DNA from: Streptomyces sp. A0958
GTDB lineage: Bacteria; Actinomycetota; Actinomycetes; Streptomycetales; Streptomycetaceae
Length of the DNA: 64,000 nt
Assembly (NCBI RefSeq): GCF_004795035.1
Contig: NZ_SSBK01000018.1
Span: forward strand, 1 to 64,000
Direction of reading: 5' to 3'
In this document: positions 9,592 to 18,439 of the stretch, one piece after another
How positions within the stretch are numbered: the stretch's first letter is position 1
Layout of the letters: every line of letters starts with the position of its first letter
Program-made: the position numbers and the translations under genes
Notes under the pieces: generated by a model
Told to the model about the DNA's origin: nothing
What the model saw: the letters and a program-made list of their open reading frames with translations, nothing else
The model's database searches: none

Positions 9592-9607
9592 AGTGGACTA
9601 TACCTGT
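9592..9607 (+). promoter_or_regulatory. DasR-site-like element upstream of ngcE
   Basis: AGTGGACTATACCTGT matches the remembered DasR consensus (AGTGGTCTAGACCAGT-like) at about 13 of 16 positions. DasR controls aminosugar uptake in streptomycetes, and the site lies about 240 bases before ngcE. The distance and the mismatches make this tentative. Confidence 0.35.
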
Positions 9608-9844
9608 CGGCGTCTGCACAGCCGGGTCACTGGTTGAGCGGCTGGGGGACCCGGGGGAGGACAACACGACGCCGCAGGTGCGTCGGCTGTTCGGTGCCCC
9701 GACGCCCCCCACGGCAATGGTTAGCCTGAAATCTGTACCACCCAAGCGCAACTGACCGCGGTGGCGGGGCCCTTCGCTGAGGCGAATAACGACGGGGCGA
9801 CCGGTACACACCGCCTGAGTCCTGGAGAAGGCGAGGACTTGAGC

Positions 9845-11290
9845 ATGGGATACACCTCCGCCCACAAGAATGAGGGCCTTGGCCGTCGCGATGTGATCAA
9901 GCGTTCTGCCGCACTCGGTCTGATCACCGTTCCGACGATGAGCTTCCTGTCCGCCTGCGCGAGCGGCGACAGCGGCAGCGACGACACGGTCAAGAAGGGC
10001 AAGACCAGCGCGAAGAACCCGCTGGGCGTCAACGAGACGGCTTCCCTCGACGTGGTCATCTTCAACGGCGGCTTCGGCGACAAGTACGCGAAGGACGCCG
10101 AGAAGAAGTACAAGGCGTCCTACCCGAAGGCCGATGTCAAGCACTCCGCCACGCAGAAGATCCAGTCGCAGCTCCAGCCGCGCTTCAACGGCGGCACCCC
10201 GCCGGACCTGATCGACAACTCCGGTGCCGAGCAGATGGACATGGGTGTCCTCGTCGGCAAGAAGCAGCTGCTCGACCTCACCCCGCTGATGGACGCCCCG
10301 TCCATCGACGACCCGTCCAAGAAGGTCCGCGACACCCTGCGTCCCGGCGTGCTGGAGATGGGCCAGTTCGACGGCGAGCAGGTCTGGATCATGAACTACG
10401 CCTACACCGTGTACGGCGTCTGGTACTCGCAGACCGCGCTCGACAACCTCGACGCGCAGTACCCCGAGAACTGGGACGACATGCTCGCGCTCTGCGCGAA
10501 GGCGAAGAAGAAGGGCGTCGCCGGCTGGACGTACGCGGGCAAGTACCCGTACTACCTGCCGTTCTCGCTCTACCCCTTCATCGGCAAGATCGGTGGCCGC
10601 GAGGTTCTCGACAAGATCGACAACCTTGAGCCGAACGCGTGGAAGGACCCCGCCGTCAAGGCGGCGTTCGAGGCGTACTACGAGCTGTACAAGAAGGGGT
10701 ACATCCTCCAGGGCACCCCCGGTCTGACCCACATCCAGTCGCAGACCGAGTGGACGAAGGGCAAGGCGCTCTTCATCCCGAACGGTTCGTGGGTGGAGAA
10801 CGAGGCGGCGCCGACCACGCCCAAGGACTTCAAGATGATGGTCGGGGCGCCGTCCAGCCTGGACTCGTCCGACAAGCTGCCGTTCGGCACCATCTGGGCC
10901 GCCGGCGGCGAGCCGTTCATCGTCCCGGCCAAGGCGAAGAACCCGCAGGGCGGCATGGAGCAGCTGCGCATCATGCTCTCCGAGGAGTCCTCGAAGAACT
11001 TCACCAAGGAGGTCAAGTCCCTGAGCGCCTTCAACGGAGGCACCGACGGCCTGACCCTGTCCACGGCCCTCCAGTCCGGTGTCGACGCGCTGAACAAGGC
11101 CGGCGACAACGTGTTGAACCCGCGGCTGCAGGACTGGTACGGCAAGCTCCAGAAGGAGCAGATCGGTACCGCCTGCCTCGGCGAGATGATGGCCGGGCGC
11201 CTGACGCCCGCCGAGGCCATCAAGAAGATCCAGGACTACGCGGACGCCGCGGCCAAGGATCAGTCCATCAAGCACTACAAGCACCAGTGA
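9845..11290 (+). CDS. ngcE: ABC importer substrate-binding lipoprotein, N-acetylglucosamine/chitobiose type
   Basis: The ATG at 9845, preceded by a GGAGAAGG-like site, gives 481 residues. The N-terminus has GRRDVIKRS (twin-arginine-like) and the lipobox LSACA, so the protein is exported and lipid-anchored. The rest is a family-1 extracellular solute-binding protein (WYSQTALDNLD, FGTIWAAGGEPFIVPA). Sequence feel and the permease pair downstream match NgcE of streptomycetes, which binds N-acetylglucosamine and N,N'-diacetylchitobiose; the S. coelicolor homologue is reported to be a lower-affinity chitobiose binder. No ATPase is encoded in the operon, as is usual where MsiK is shared. Confidence 0.85.
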   Translation: MGYTSAHKNEGLGRRDVIKRSAALGLITVPTMSFLSACASGDSGSDDTVKKGKTSAKNPLGVNETASLDVVIFNGGFGDKYAKDAEKKYKASYPKADVKHSATQKIQSQLQPRFNGGTPPDLIDNSGAEQMDMGVLVGKKQLLDLTPLMDAPSIDDPSKKVRDTLRPGVLEMGQFDGEQVWIMNYAYTVYGVWYSQTALDNLDAQYPENWDDMLALCAKAKKKGVAGWTYAGKYPYYLPFSLYPFIGKIGGREVLDKIDNLEPNAWKDPAVKAAFEAYYELYKKGYILQGTPGLTHIQSQTEWTKGKALFIPNGSWVENEAAPTTPKDFKMMVGAPSSLDSSDKLPFGTIWAAGGEPFIVPAKAKNPQGGMEQLRIMLSEESSKNFTKEVKSLSAFNGGTDGLTLSTALQSGVDALNKAGDNVLNPRLQDWYGKLQKEQIGTACLGEMMAGRLTPAEAIKKIQDYADAAAKDQSIKHYKHQ

Positions 11291-11340
11291 GCAACCGTCA
11301 CCAGCGGCGGCACCCGCGGAAAGATCGGGGTCGGTAAACG

Positions 11341-12264
11341 ATGCAGCACGGCAAGTACCGGTTCATTGTGGGGTTCCTGGTAGTCCCCTTGGCCTTGTAC
11401 GCGGTCTTCGTCATCTGGCCGTTCATCCAGGCCATCTACTATTCCTTCACGGACTGGACCGGTCTGAGCCCGGACTTCAAGATGGTCGGCTTCAGCAACT
11501 ACACCAGGATGCTGAAGGACGACATTTTCTGGAAGTCCCTCCAGCACAGCGTGATCCTGGTGCTGGTGCTGCCGCTGGTGACGCTGAGCCTCGCGCTCTT
11601 CTTCGCCTTCATGCTGAACGTCGGAGGCCGCCGGCGGAAGAACGCCGCGGTCTCCGGTGTGCGGGGCTCGGGCTTCTACAAGATCGCTTATTTCTTCCCG
11701 CAGGTCCTCTCGATCGTCATCGTCGCCCTGCTGTTCCAGTTCGCGTACAACCCGCGTTCGGGAATGGTGAATTCGGCGCTCAAGGGGATCGGTCTCGACT
11801 CCGTCCAGCCGGACTGGCTGGGTGACCCGAGTCTGGCCCTGATCTGCGTCATGGTGGTGCTGGTCTGGTCGACGGTCGGCTTCTTCGTCGTCCTCTTCTC
11901 GGCCGGAATGGCGTCCATTCCCAAGGACTTCTACGAGGCGGCGCTCCTGGACGGGGCCAGCCGCGTCACGACGTTCTTCAAGATCACCGTGCCGCTGCTC
12001 TGGGACACCATCCAGTCGGGCTGGGTCTACATGGGCATCCTGGCCCTCGGTGTCGAGGCGTTCACGGCCGTCCAGGTCATGACCGTCGGCCCCGGCGGCC
12101 CCGACTACGCGACCTCCATCCTGCCGCTGTACGTCTACCAGACCGCCTTCCGGGACGGTCAGGCCGGCTACGCGACGACGATCGGTGTCGGACTGTTCGT
12201 CGTCACCATGGCGTTCGCCGCCGTCGTGATGCGGCTGGGCCGGCGCGATCGGCTGGAGTTCTGA
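11341..12264 (+). CDS. ngcF: ABC sugar importer permease, NgcF type
   Basis: The 307-residue product has six predicted membrane segments, beginning FIVGFLVVPLALYAVFVIWP. The cytoplasmic EAA loop reads FYEAALLDGASRVTTFFKIT, the contact point for the ATPase. It lies 50 bases after ngcE and 94 bases before ngcG, all in one direction. It is the MalF-like member of the pair. No ATP-binding gene is adjacent, so a shared ATPase such as MsiK probably powers it. Confidence 0.88.
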   Translation: MQHGKYRFIVGFLVVPLALYAVFVIWPFIQAIYYSFTDWTGLSPDFKMVGFSNYTRMLKDDIFWKSLQHSVILVLVLPLVTLSLALFFAFMLNVGGRRRKNAAVSGVRGSGFYKIAYFFPQVLSIVIVALLFQFAYNPRSGMVNSALKGIGLDSVQPDWLGDPSLALICVMVVLVWSTVGFFVVLFSAGMASIPKDFYEAALLDGASRVTTFFKITVPLLWDTIQSGWVYMGILALGVEAFTAVQVMTVGPGGPDYATSILPLYVYQTAFRDGQAGYATTIGVGLFVVTMAFAAVVMRLGRRDRLEF

Positions 12265-12358
12265 TGCTGCGCTTCCCGGGACGCGGTGCCCGGACCCCCA
12301 GCAGGCAAAACAGCCCGGTCTCGGCGGCCGGCTCGACAGTAGTACGAGGTGAGCACAC

Positions 12359-13276
12359 GTGAAGGCCACTGAAAACCCTCCCGTGGTCGCGGTGAAGGAA
12401 CCGGCCCCCGTATCCAAGGCGCCCGCCCCGGGCGGCAAGGAGAAGAGCAGCGAGGGCAAGACCCTCAACGTCTTCTCGCACGGCGTGCTGATCATCTGGG
12501 CGATCCTGGTGGTCATGCCGCTGCTCTGGGCGGTCATGTCCTCGTTCAAGAGCGACGACTCGATCCTGTCGACCCCCTGGGCGCTGCCGGACAAGCTCCA
12601 CTTCGACAACTGGTCGCGCGCCTGGAGCCAGGCGCACATGAGCGACTACTTCTTCAACACGATCATCGTGGTGGGCGGTTCGCTCATCGGCACCCTGCTG
12701 CTCGGCTCGATGGCGGCCTACGTGCTGGCCCGGTTCGACTTCCCGGGCAACCGCTTCATCTACTACTTGTTCATCGGCGGGATGAGCTTCCCGATCATCC
12801 TGGCGCTGGTCCCGCTGTTCTTCGTGATGAACAACATGGGCCTGCTCAACACGCGGCACGGACTGATCATGGTCTACATCGCGTACTCACTGCCCTTCAC
12901 CGTCTTCTTCCTCACCTCCTTCTTCCGGACCCTGCCAGGCTCGGTGGCGGAGGCGGCGATGATCGACGGGGCCTCGCACACCCGGACGTTCTTCCAGGTG
13001 ATGCTGCCGATGGCCAAGCCCGGCCTGATCAGCGTCGGTATCTTCAACTTCCTCGGACAGTGGAACCAGTACATGCTGCCGACGGTGCTGAACACCGACC
13101 CGAAGTACCGGGTGCTCTCGCAGGGGCTGGTCGAACTGGCCAACAGCCGGGGTTACAAGGGCGACTGGTCCGGGCTCTTCGCCGGTCTGGTGATGGCGAT
13201 GCTGCCGGTCCTCGCGGCCTACATCATCTTCCAGCGCCAGGTCGTGGCGGGGCTGACCGCGGGTGCGGTGAAGTAA
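12359..13276 (+). CDS. ngcG: ABC sugar importer permease, NgcG type
   Basis: A GTG start with a GAGGTGA ribosome site gives 305 residues. A Pro/Lys-rich cytoplasmic N-terminus of about 40 residues precedes six membrane helices. The EAA motif is VAEAAMIDGASHTRTFFQVM, typical of the MalG-like partner. It completes the ngcEFG operon, which ends at a strong terminator downstream. Confidence 0.88.
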   Translation: MKATENPPVVAVKEPAPVSKAPAPGGKEKSSEGKTLNVFSHGVLIIWAILVVMPLLWAVMSSFKSDDSILSTPWALPDKLHFDNWSRAWSQAHMSDYFFNTIIVVGGSLIGTLLLGSMAAYVLARFDFPGNRFIYYLFIGGMSFPIILALVPLFFVMNNMGLLNTRHGLIMVYIAYSLPFTVFFLTSFFRTLPGSVAEAAMIDGASHTRTFFQVMLPMAKPGLISVGIFNFLGQWNQYMLPTVLNTDPKYRVLSQGLVELANSRGYKGDWSGLFAGLVMAMLPVLAAYIIFQRQVVAGLTAGAVK

Positions 13277-13339
13277 CGCCTCCGCCCCCCGCCCCCGTTC
13301 CGCCCGCCCGCACCTCCTGAACACACCTCCCGAACGAAC

Positions 13340-13377
13340 CGAACCGCCCGCCGGCATCCCTGCCGGCGGGCGGTTCG
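13340..13377 (+). terminator. Terminator of the ngcEFG operon
   Basis: A perfect 17-bp stem (13340-13356 with 13361-13377) and four-base loop follow ngcG by 63 bases. Confidence 0.85.
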
Positions 13378-13493
13378 TCTGTGTACGGGGGAGTACGGCC
13401 TGCCGGCGGTACGGGGGAGCGGTGCTCATCGGTGGCTCGGACTGCTCAAGGTCTTGACGGGGAGGACCCCAAAACGGTCAGCTTAGAGTTCAC

Positions 13494-14726
13494 ATGTTGG
13501 AGAATATGGCAGGAGTGAGTGAGTCGATGGAGACTCCGGGGTCGCAGACGTCTCTGCATCGCGCCAACCTTGAGCGGGTCGTGCGCGCCGTACGTATGGC
13601 TGGTTCGCTCACCCAGGCGGAGATCGCCAGGAGTACGGGCCTGTCCGCGGCCACAGTCTCCAATATCGTTCGCGAACTGAAGGACGGCGGCACGGTCGAG
13701 GTGACCCCCACCTCGGCGGGCGGCCGCCGGGCCCGCAGCGTCTCGCTCAGCGGCGACGCGGGCATCGTGATCGGCGTCGACTTCGGCCACACCCACCTGC
13801 GCGTCGCCGTCGGCAACCTGGCTCACCAGGTGCTCGCCGAGGAGTCCGAGCCGCTGGACGTAGACGCCTCGTCGGCCCAGGGCTTCGGACGGGCGGAACA
13901 TCTGGTCAACCGCCTGATCGAGACCACCGGGATCAGCCCCGGCAAGGTCATCGGGGTGGGGCTCGGTGTTCCCGGCCCGATCGACGTCGAGTCCGGCACG
14001 CTGGGCTCCACGTCGATCCTGCCGGGCTGGACGGGCATCAACCCCAGCGAGGAGCTCGCCGCACGCCTCGGAGTGCCGGTGTACGTGGACAACGACGCCA
14101 ACCTCGGCGCGCTCGGCGAGCTGGTGTGGGGGAGCGGCCGGGGGGTCAGGGACCTCGCGTACATCAAGGTCGCCAGCGGTGTCGGCGCCGGTCTGGTGAT
14201 CGACGGGCACATCTACCGGGGCCCCGGCGGCACGGCCGGCGAGATCGGCCACATCACCCTCGACGAGTCGGGCCCCGTCTGCCGCTGCGGCAATCGCGGA
14301 TGCCTGGAGACCTTCACGGCCGCGCGCTACGTCCTGCCCCTGCTCCAGCCCAGCCACGGCCCCGATCTCACCATGGAGCGGGTGGTCCAGCTGGCCCGTG
14401 AGGGCGATCCGGGCTGCCGGCGGGTGATCGGCGACGTCGGGCGGCACATCGGCAGCGGGGTGGCCAACCTCTGCAACCTCCTGAATCCGAGCCGCGTGGT
14501 GCTCGGCGGCTCGCTGGCGGAGGCCGGGGAGCTGGTCCTCGGGCCCATCCGCGACTCCGTGTCCCGCTACGCCATCCCCAGCGCCGCACGACAGCTCTCG
14601 GTGCTCCCGGGGGCCCTGGGAGGCCGGGCGGAGGTGCTGGGGGCGCTGGCGCTCGTGCTGAGCGAGATGGGGGATTCGACCCTTTTGGAGAGCACCTTGC
14701 CCGCGGCCACCCCTGCCTTCACTTAG
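13494..14726 (+). CDS. rok7B7: ROK-family transcriptional regulator, Rok7B7-like
   Basis: Residues 35-75 form a winged helix-turn-helix (LTQAEIARSTGLSAATVSNI). The rest is a sugar-kinase-like ROK domain with GVDFGHTHLRVAVG, GVGLGVPGPIDVESGTLG and the zinc motif CRCGNRGCLE. The start is not certain: ATG 13494 has a TAGAGT -10-like box just upstream and may be leaderless, while ATG 13506 has GGAGA in front. Placement between ngcEFG and xylFGH matches S. coelicolor Rok7B7, reported to control xylose transport, catabolite repression and antibiotic production. The inverted repeat just after the gene is a candidate binding site. Confidence 0.88.
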   Translation: MLENMAGVSESMETPGSQTSLHRANLERVVRAVRMAGSLTQAEIARSTGLSAATVSNIVRELKDGGTVEVTPTSAGGRRARSVSLSGDAGIVIGVDFGHTHLRVAVGNLAHQVLAEESEPLDVDASSAQGFGRAEHLVNRLIETTGISPGKVIGVGLGVPGPIDVESGTLGSTSILPGWTGINPSEELAARLGVPVYVDNDANLGALGELVWGSGRGVRDLAYIKVASGVGAGLVIDGHIYRGPGGTAGEIGHITLDESGPVCRCGNRGCLETFTAARYVLPLLQPSHGPDLTMERVVQLAREGDPGCRRVIGDVGRHIGSGVANLCNLLNPSRVVLGGSLAEAGELVLGPIRDSVSRYAIPSAARQLSVLPGALGGRAEVLGALALVLSEMGDSTLLESTLPAATPAFT

Positions 14727-14727
14727 A

Positions 14728-14756
14728 TAACGAATGGCACCGTTGTCATCTCGTTA
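14728..14756. promoter_or_regulatory. Inverted repeat in the xylF promoter region
   Basis: TAACGA (14728-14733) and TCGTTA (14751-14756) form a perfect inverted repeat separated by 17 bases, about 95 bases before xylF. The spacer contains CGTTGTCA, also present in the palindrome before GH92. It is a plausible operator for the ROK regulator encoded just upstream. Confidence 0.45.
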
Positions 14757-14849
14757 AGGATTTACTCCTTGACGTCGCCCCTGCGGCCGAGTTGACTTCC
14801 AGCCACCTCGGCCGCGACGTTGCGGCCTCGTCAGGGAGGCAAACCCCCA

Positions 14850-15917
14850 ATGAACGCAATGACGCGACGCATCGTCATAGGTACGGCCGCAGTTTCGATG
14901 GCCGTCTCCCTCGCCGCTTGCGGCAAGGCGGGCGACGACAAGAAGGACTCGGCGGACTCGGGCAGCAAGACCAAGATCGGTCTGCTTCTCCCGGAGAACA
15001 AGACCGCCCGCTACGAGACGCTGGACAAGCCGCTGTTCATCGAGGCGGTCGAGAAGGACTGCGCGGAGTGCGAGGTCGTCTACAACAACGCGGCCAGTGA
15101 CGTCGGCCAGCAGAAGCAGCAGTTCGAGCAGCAGATCGCCGACGGCGTCAAGGTCATCGCGATCTCCTCGGTCGACGCCGAGAAGTCCGCCGCGTGGGTC
15201 GCCGACGCGCACAAGAAGGGCGTCAAGGTCGTCGCGTACGACCGCGCCATCGAGGGTGCCGACGCCTACGTCAGCCACGACAACGAGAAGATCGGCAAGC
15301 TCCAGGGCCAGGCCATCCTCGACGCCCTCGGCTCCAAGGCGGCCGACTCCAACCTCGTCATGATCAACGGTGACGAGAAGGACCCGAACGCCGGCCTGTT
15401 CAAGAAGGGCGCCCACGCGTCCCTCGACGGCAAGGTCAAGATCGCCTACGAGGCGTCCGGCGAGTGGGACCCGAAGATCGCCGGCGAGAAGATGACCGCC
15501 GCCATCTCCTCGGTGGGCAAGGGCAAGATCGACGCGGTCTACTCCGCCAACGACGGCATGGCGGGCGGCATCATCACGTCCCTGGGCAACGCCGGCATCA
15601 AGGACATCCCGGTGGGTGGCCAGGACGCCGAGCTCCCCGGTATCCAGCGGATCATCGCCGGTACGCAGACCTTCACGATCTACAAGTCGCCGAAGCAGCT
15701 CGCCCCGGCGGCCGCCCAGTTCGCCGTCAACCTGCTCCAGGGCAAGGACATCGGCGCCGAGGGCGAGACGGACGGCGTTCCCTCCACGCTGCTCGAGCCG
15801 ACCGTGGTGAACAAGGACAACATCCAGTCCACCGTGATCAAGGACGGCATCTACCAGGCCTCCAAGGTCTGCGTGAAGGACATCGCCGCCAAGTGCACCG
15901 CACTGGGCATCAAGTAG
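14850..15917 (+). CDS. xylF: Sugar ABC transporter substrate-binding lipoprotein, XylF-like
   Basis: ATG 14850 has a GGGAGG ribosome site and gives 355 residues. The lipobox is SLAACGK, so the protein is anchored outside the membrane. The body is a periplasmic binding protein of the ribose/xylose type (KIGLLLPENKTARYE, GGQDAELPGIQRI). It binds a monosaccharide, most likely xylose by analogy with the S. coelicolor operon beside rok7B7. A strong hairpin between this gene and xylG probably lets the binding protein be made in excess over the membrane parts. Confidence 0.85.
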   Translation: MNAMTRRIVIGTAAVSMAVSLAACGKAGDDKKDSADSGSKTKIGLLLPENKTARYETLDKPLFIEAVEKDCAECEVVYNNAASDVGQQKQQFEQQIADGVKVIAISSVDAEKSAAWVADAHKKGVKVVAYDRAIEGADAYVSHDNEKIGKLQGQAILDALGSKAADSNLVMINGDEKDPNAGLFKKGAHASLDGKVKIAYEASGEWDPKIAGEKMTAAISSVGKGKIDAVYSANDGMAGGIITSLGNAGIKDIPVGGQDAELPGIQRIIAGTQTFTIYKSPKQLAPAAAQFAVNLLQGKDIGAEGETDGVPSTLLEPTVVNKDNIQSTVIKDGIYQASKVCVKDIAAKCTALGIK

Positions 15918-15925
15918 TCCCTCCT

Positions 15926-15953
15926 CGCGCCAGGGCCGGCCGGCCCTGGCGCG
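15926..15953 (+). terminator. Intra-operon hairpin after xylF
   Basis: A perfect 28-bp palindrome (14-bp arms) begins 9 bases after the xylF stop. It can act as a partial terminator or as a 3' mRNA stabiliser. Confidence 0.7.
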
Positions 15954-16103
15954 TACGGGTTTGATCCGCGCCGCACGGCGGAGTCCGCCCACCCCATGAC
16001 TGTCCGGCCCCGGCCGGCCCACACCCCGCTGCCGGCCGGGTGCCGGACGCTCTTCCCCCAGTACTTCCCGTACGTCGACGCAGCCCCTCGTGGCGCGGCG
16101 TCT

Positions 16104-16141
16104 CCGCCGGTCAGGCGGCACATCCCCGCCGGTCAGGCGGC
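16104..16141 (+). repeat. Two 16-bp direct repeats in the xylG leader
   Basis: CCGCCGGTCAGGCGGC occurs at 16104-16119 and 16126-16141. Each copy is itself an inverted repeat (CCGCC/GGCGG). The second copy runs up to the AAGGAG ribosome site of xylG, so folding could limit translation. Confidence 0.6.
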
Positions 16142-16157
16142 GAAGGAGATGGTTCAC

Positions 16158-16937
16158 GTGTCACAGACGCCCGTGCTGGCGTTGCGTGGAGTCTTCAAGC
16201 GATTCGGAGCGGTCCAGGTCCTCTCCGGTGTCGATCTCGAAGTCCACGCCGGAGAAGTGGTCGCCCTGGTCGGCGACAACGGTGCCGGAAAGTCCACGCT
16301 GGTCAAGACGATCGCCGGCGTGCACCCCATCGATGAGGGCGTCATCGAGTGGGAGGGCGCGAAGGTGGACATCAGCCGTCCGCACGACGCCCAGAACCTC
16401 GGCGTAGCCACCGTCTACCAGGACCTCGCGCTCTGCGACAACCTGGACGTCGTCGCCAACCTCTTCCTCGGGCGCGAGATCAAGAAGGGCGGCGTCCTCG
16501 ACGAGGTCGCCATGGAGAAGCGGGCCCAGGACCTCCTGTCCACGCTCTCCATCCGTATTCCCAGCGTCCGTATCCCGGTCGCCGCGCTCTCCGGTGGCCA
16601 GCGCCAGGTCGTGGCCATCGCCCGCGCCCTGGTCGGCAACCCCAAGATCGTGATCCTGGACGAGCCCACCGCGGCCCTCGGCGTCGAGCAGACCGCACAG
16701 GTCCTCGACCTGGTGGAGCGGCTGCGCGAGCAGAACCTCGGCGTCATCCTCATCAGCCACAACATGGCCGATGTGAAGGCTGTCGCCGACAAGGTCGCCG
16801 TGCTGCGACTCGGCCACAACAACGGCATCTTCCCGGTGGCGACGACCAGCCACGAAGAAATCATCGCCGCGATCACGGGCGCCACCGACAACGCCGTGAC
16901 CCGCCGCAAGTCCCGCAGCGCGGAGGCATCCAAGTGA
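16158..16937 (+). CDS. xylG: Sugar ABC transporter ATP-binding protein, XylG-like
   Basis: GTG 16158 is preferred because AAGGAG sits 9 bases before it, whereas the in-frame ATG at 16149 directly touches that site. The 259-residue product has Walker A GDNGAGKST, Q-loop YQDLAL, signature LSGGQRQ and Walker B VILDEP. It has a single nucleotide-binding domain, unlike the duplicated 500-residue XylG/RbsA of E. coli, so it probably works as a homodimer. It powers the XylF/XylH importer. Confidence 0.87.
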   Translation: MSQTPVLALRGVFKRFGAVQVLSGVDLEVHAGEVVALVGDNGAGKSTLVKTIAGVHPIDEGVIEWEGAKVDISRPHDAQNLGVATVYQDLALCDNLDVVANLFLGREIKKGGVLDEVAMEKRAQDLLSTLSIRIPSVRIPVAALSGGQRQVVAIARALVGNPKIVILDEPTAALGVEQTAQVLDLVERLREQNLGVILISHNMADVKAVADKVAVLRLGHNNGIFPVATTSHEEIIAAITGATDNAVTRRKSRSAEASK

Positions 16938-18235
16938 GCAACACCAACGAGACCCCGGCCAAGGTCCCGGCCCAGGCAGACGCCACCACCGAGGCTCCCG
17001 CGGCTGCGGCCGGCGCGGTCAGGGTCGTCGACCCCCGCCTGCTCATCCGTGAGCAGGGCTTCAAGGGCTACTGGACCGAGTTCAAGCGCAAGGTGCGCTC
17101 GGGCGAGATCGGCTCGCTGCCTGTCGTGGTGGGCCTGATCATCATCGGGATCGTCTTCCAGCTGGAGACCGGCAACTTCCTCACCTCGTACAACCTCGAC
17201 CAGATCACGCTGTACGCGGCGGGCCCCGGCATCATGGCCGTGGGCATCGTCTTCGTACTGCTGCTCGGCGAGATCGACCTCGCGGTCGGTTCCGTCGCGG
17301 GTCTCGCGGGTGCGGTGTGGGCCGTGGTCGGCACGGACATACCCGACTCCCTCGCCATCGTGGTGGGCATTCTGTCCGGCACGGTCATCGGCGCCTTCCA
17401 CGGCATCGTCTTCGCCAAGATCGGCGTGCCCGCGTTCGTCGTGACCCTGGCGGGCTTCCTGGGCTGGGCCGGCATGCAGACCTGGGTGATGGGCGACAAG
17501 TCCACCATCACCACCCCCCTCGGCAGCTTCGTCCGCGACCTGACCAGCTACTACTTCGCCGACGTCGCCGCCGCCTACGGTCTCGCCGTGGTCGTGATCG
17601 TCGCCTTCTACCTCGCGCAGCTGCGCGACGCGAGGCGCCGCAAGGCCGCGGAGCTGCCGCACCGCCCGCAGAGCGAGATCATCCTGCGCACCGTGCTGCT
17701 CGCCGTCCTGAGCCTCCTCGCCGCGTACGCGTTCAACCAGGAGCAGGGCCTCCCGCTCTCCCTGGTGATCTTCCTCGGGATCTTGGTCATCACCGACTTC
17801 GTTCTGCGCCGCACCACCTACGGCCGTCAGGTCTTCGCGGTCGGCGGTGGCGTCGAGGCAGCGCGTCGTGCCGGTATCAACGTGTCCTGGATTCGCATCT
17901 CGGTGTTCATGATCTCCGGCACGCTCGGTGCGGTCGGCGGTCTCTTCCTGGCCTCCGCGACCGGCGGCGCCGACCGTTCGCTCGGTGGCGGCAACCAGCT
18001 CATGATGTGCATCGCCGCAGCCGTTATCGGCGGTACGTCCCTGTTCGGCGGACGCGGCAAGGTCTGGTCCGCGCTGCTGGGCATCCTGGTCATCCAGTCG
18101 ATCGTCCAGGGCCTCAACCAGATGAACCTGTCGTCGAACGCGATCCAGTACATGATCACCGGCGGAGTACTCCTCATCGCCGTGATCATCGACTCGGTCT
18201 CGCGCAAGACCCAGAAGACCGCAGGCCGCGCCTAG
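16934..18235 (+). CDS. xylH: Sugar ABC transporter permease, XylH-like
   Basis: A GTG start overlaps the xylG stop (GTGA), so translation is coupled. The 433-residue protein has a Pro/Ala-rich cytoplasmic N-terminus of about 60 residues. About ten membrane helices follow, with the family motif LLGEIDLAVGSVAGL and the region GGTSLFGGRGKVWSALLGI. It belongs to the RbsC/XylH branched permeases. Two hairpins end the operon downstream. Confidence 0.87.
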   Translation: MSNTNETPAKVPAQADATTEAPAAAAGAVRVVDPRLLIREQGFKGYWTEFKRKVRSGEIGSLPVVVGLIIIGIVFQLETGNFLTSYNLDQITLYAAGPGIMAVGIVFVLLLGEIDLAVGSVAGLAGAVWAVVGTDIPDSLAIVVGILSGTVIGAFHGIVFAKIGVPAFVVTLAGFLGWAGMQTWVMGDKSTITTPLGSFVRDLTSYYFADVAAAYGLAVVVIVAFYLAQLRDARRRKAAELPHRPQSEIILRTVLLAVLSLLAAYAFNQEQGLPLSLVIFLGILVITDFVLRRTTYGRQVFAVGGGVEAARRAGINVSWIRISVFMISGTLGAVGGLFLASATGGADRSLGGGNQLMMCIAAAVIGGTSLFGGRGKVWSALLGILVIQSIVQGLNQMNLSSNAIQYMITGGVLLIAVIIDSVSRKTQKTAGRA

Positions 18236-18238
18236 GAT

Positions 18239-18333
18239 CTGTCCGGCGAAGATCCGCCGGACAGAGCCCAGGGCGCACGCCGCACGCACCACCGCCGGAG
18301 CCCGGCGCCCCGCGAAGGGGCGCCGGGCTCCGG
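18239..18333 (+). terminator. Tandem terminators after xylH
   Basis: Two hairpins are present: a 10-bp stem at 18239-18248/18255-18264, and a perfect 17-bp stem at 18295-18311/18317-18333 with a five-base loop. Confidence 0.85.
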
Positions 18334-18439
18334 CACGTACCGGCCCGGACGGGGCAGCCCGCCCCGCCCCCGCTTCGGGGGGAGGCCGTTAGACTCATCG
18401 GATCGGCATGCTCGACCAGCACAATCGCAAGGAGGCACG

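Larger units (their letters stand above)
9349..9844. other. Non-coding divergent control region between GH92 and ngcE
   Basis: These 496 bases hold no convincing gene. They carry a perfect 12-bp palindrome close to the GH92 start and a DasR-site-like 16-mer nearer ngcE (both listed separately), plus stretches richer in A and T than the coding DNA around them. Promoters for both directions must lie here, but I could not place them with confidence. Confidence 0.6.

Noticed and set aside
5347-9729. A 1460-residue open frame antisense to the GH92 gene
   Set aside because: It mirrors the GC-biased codon use of a clearly real gene. Its translation is Val/Arg/Gly/Ala-rich and has no domain.
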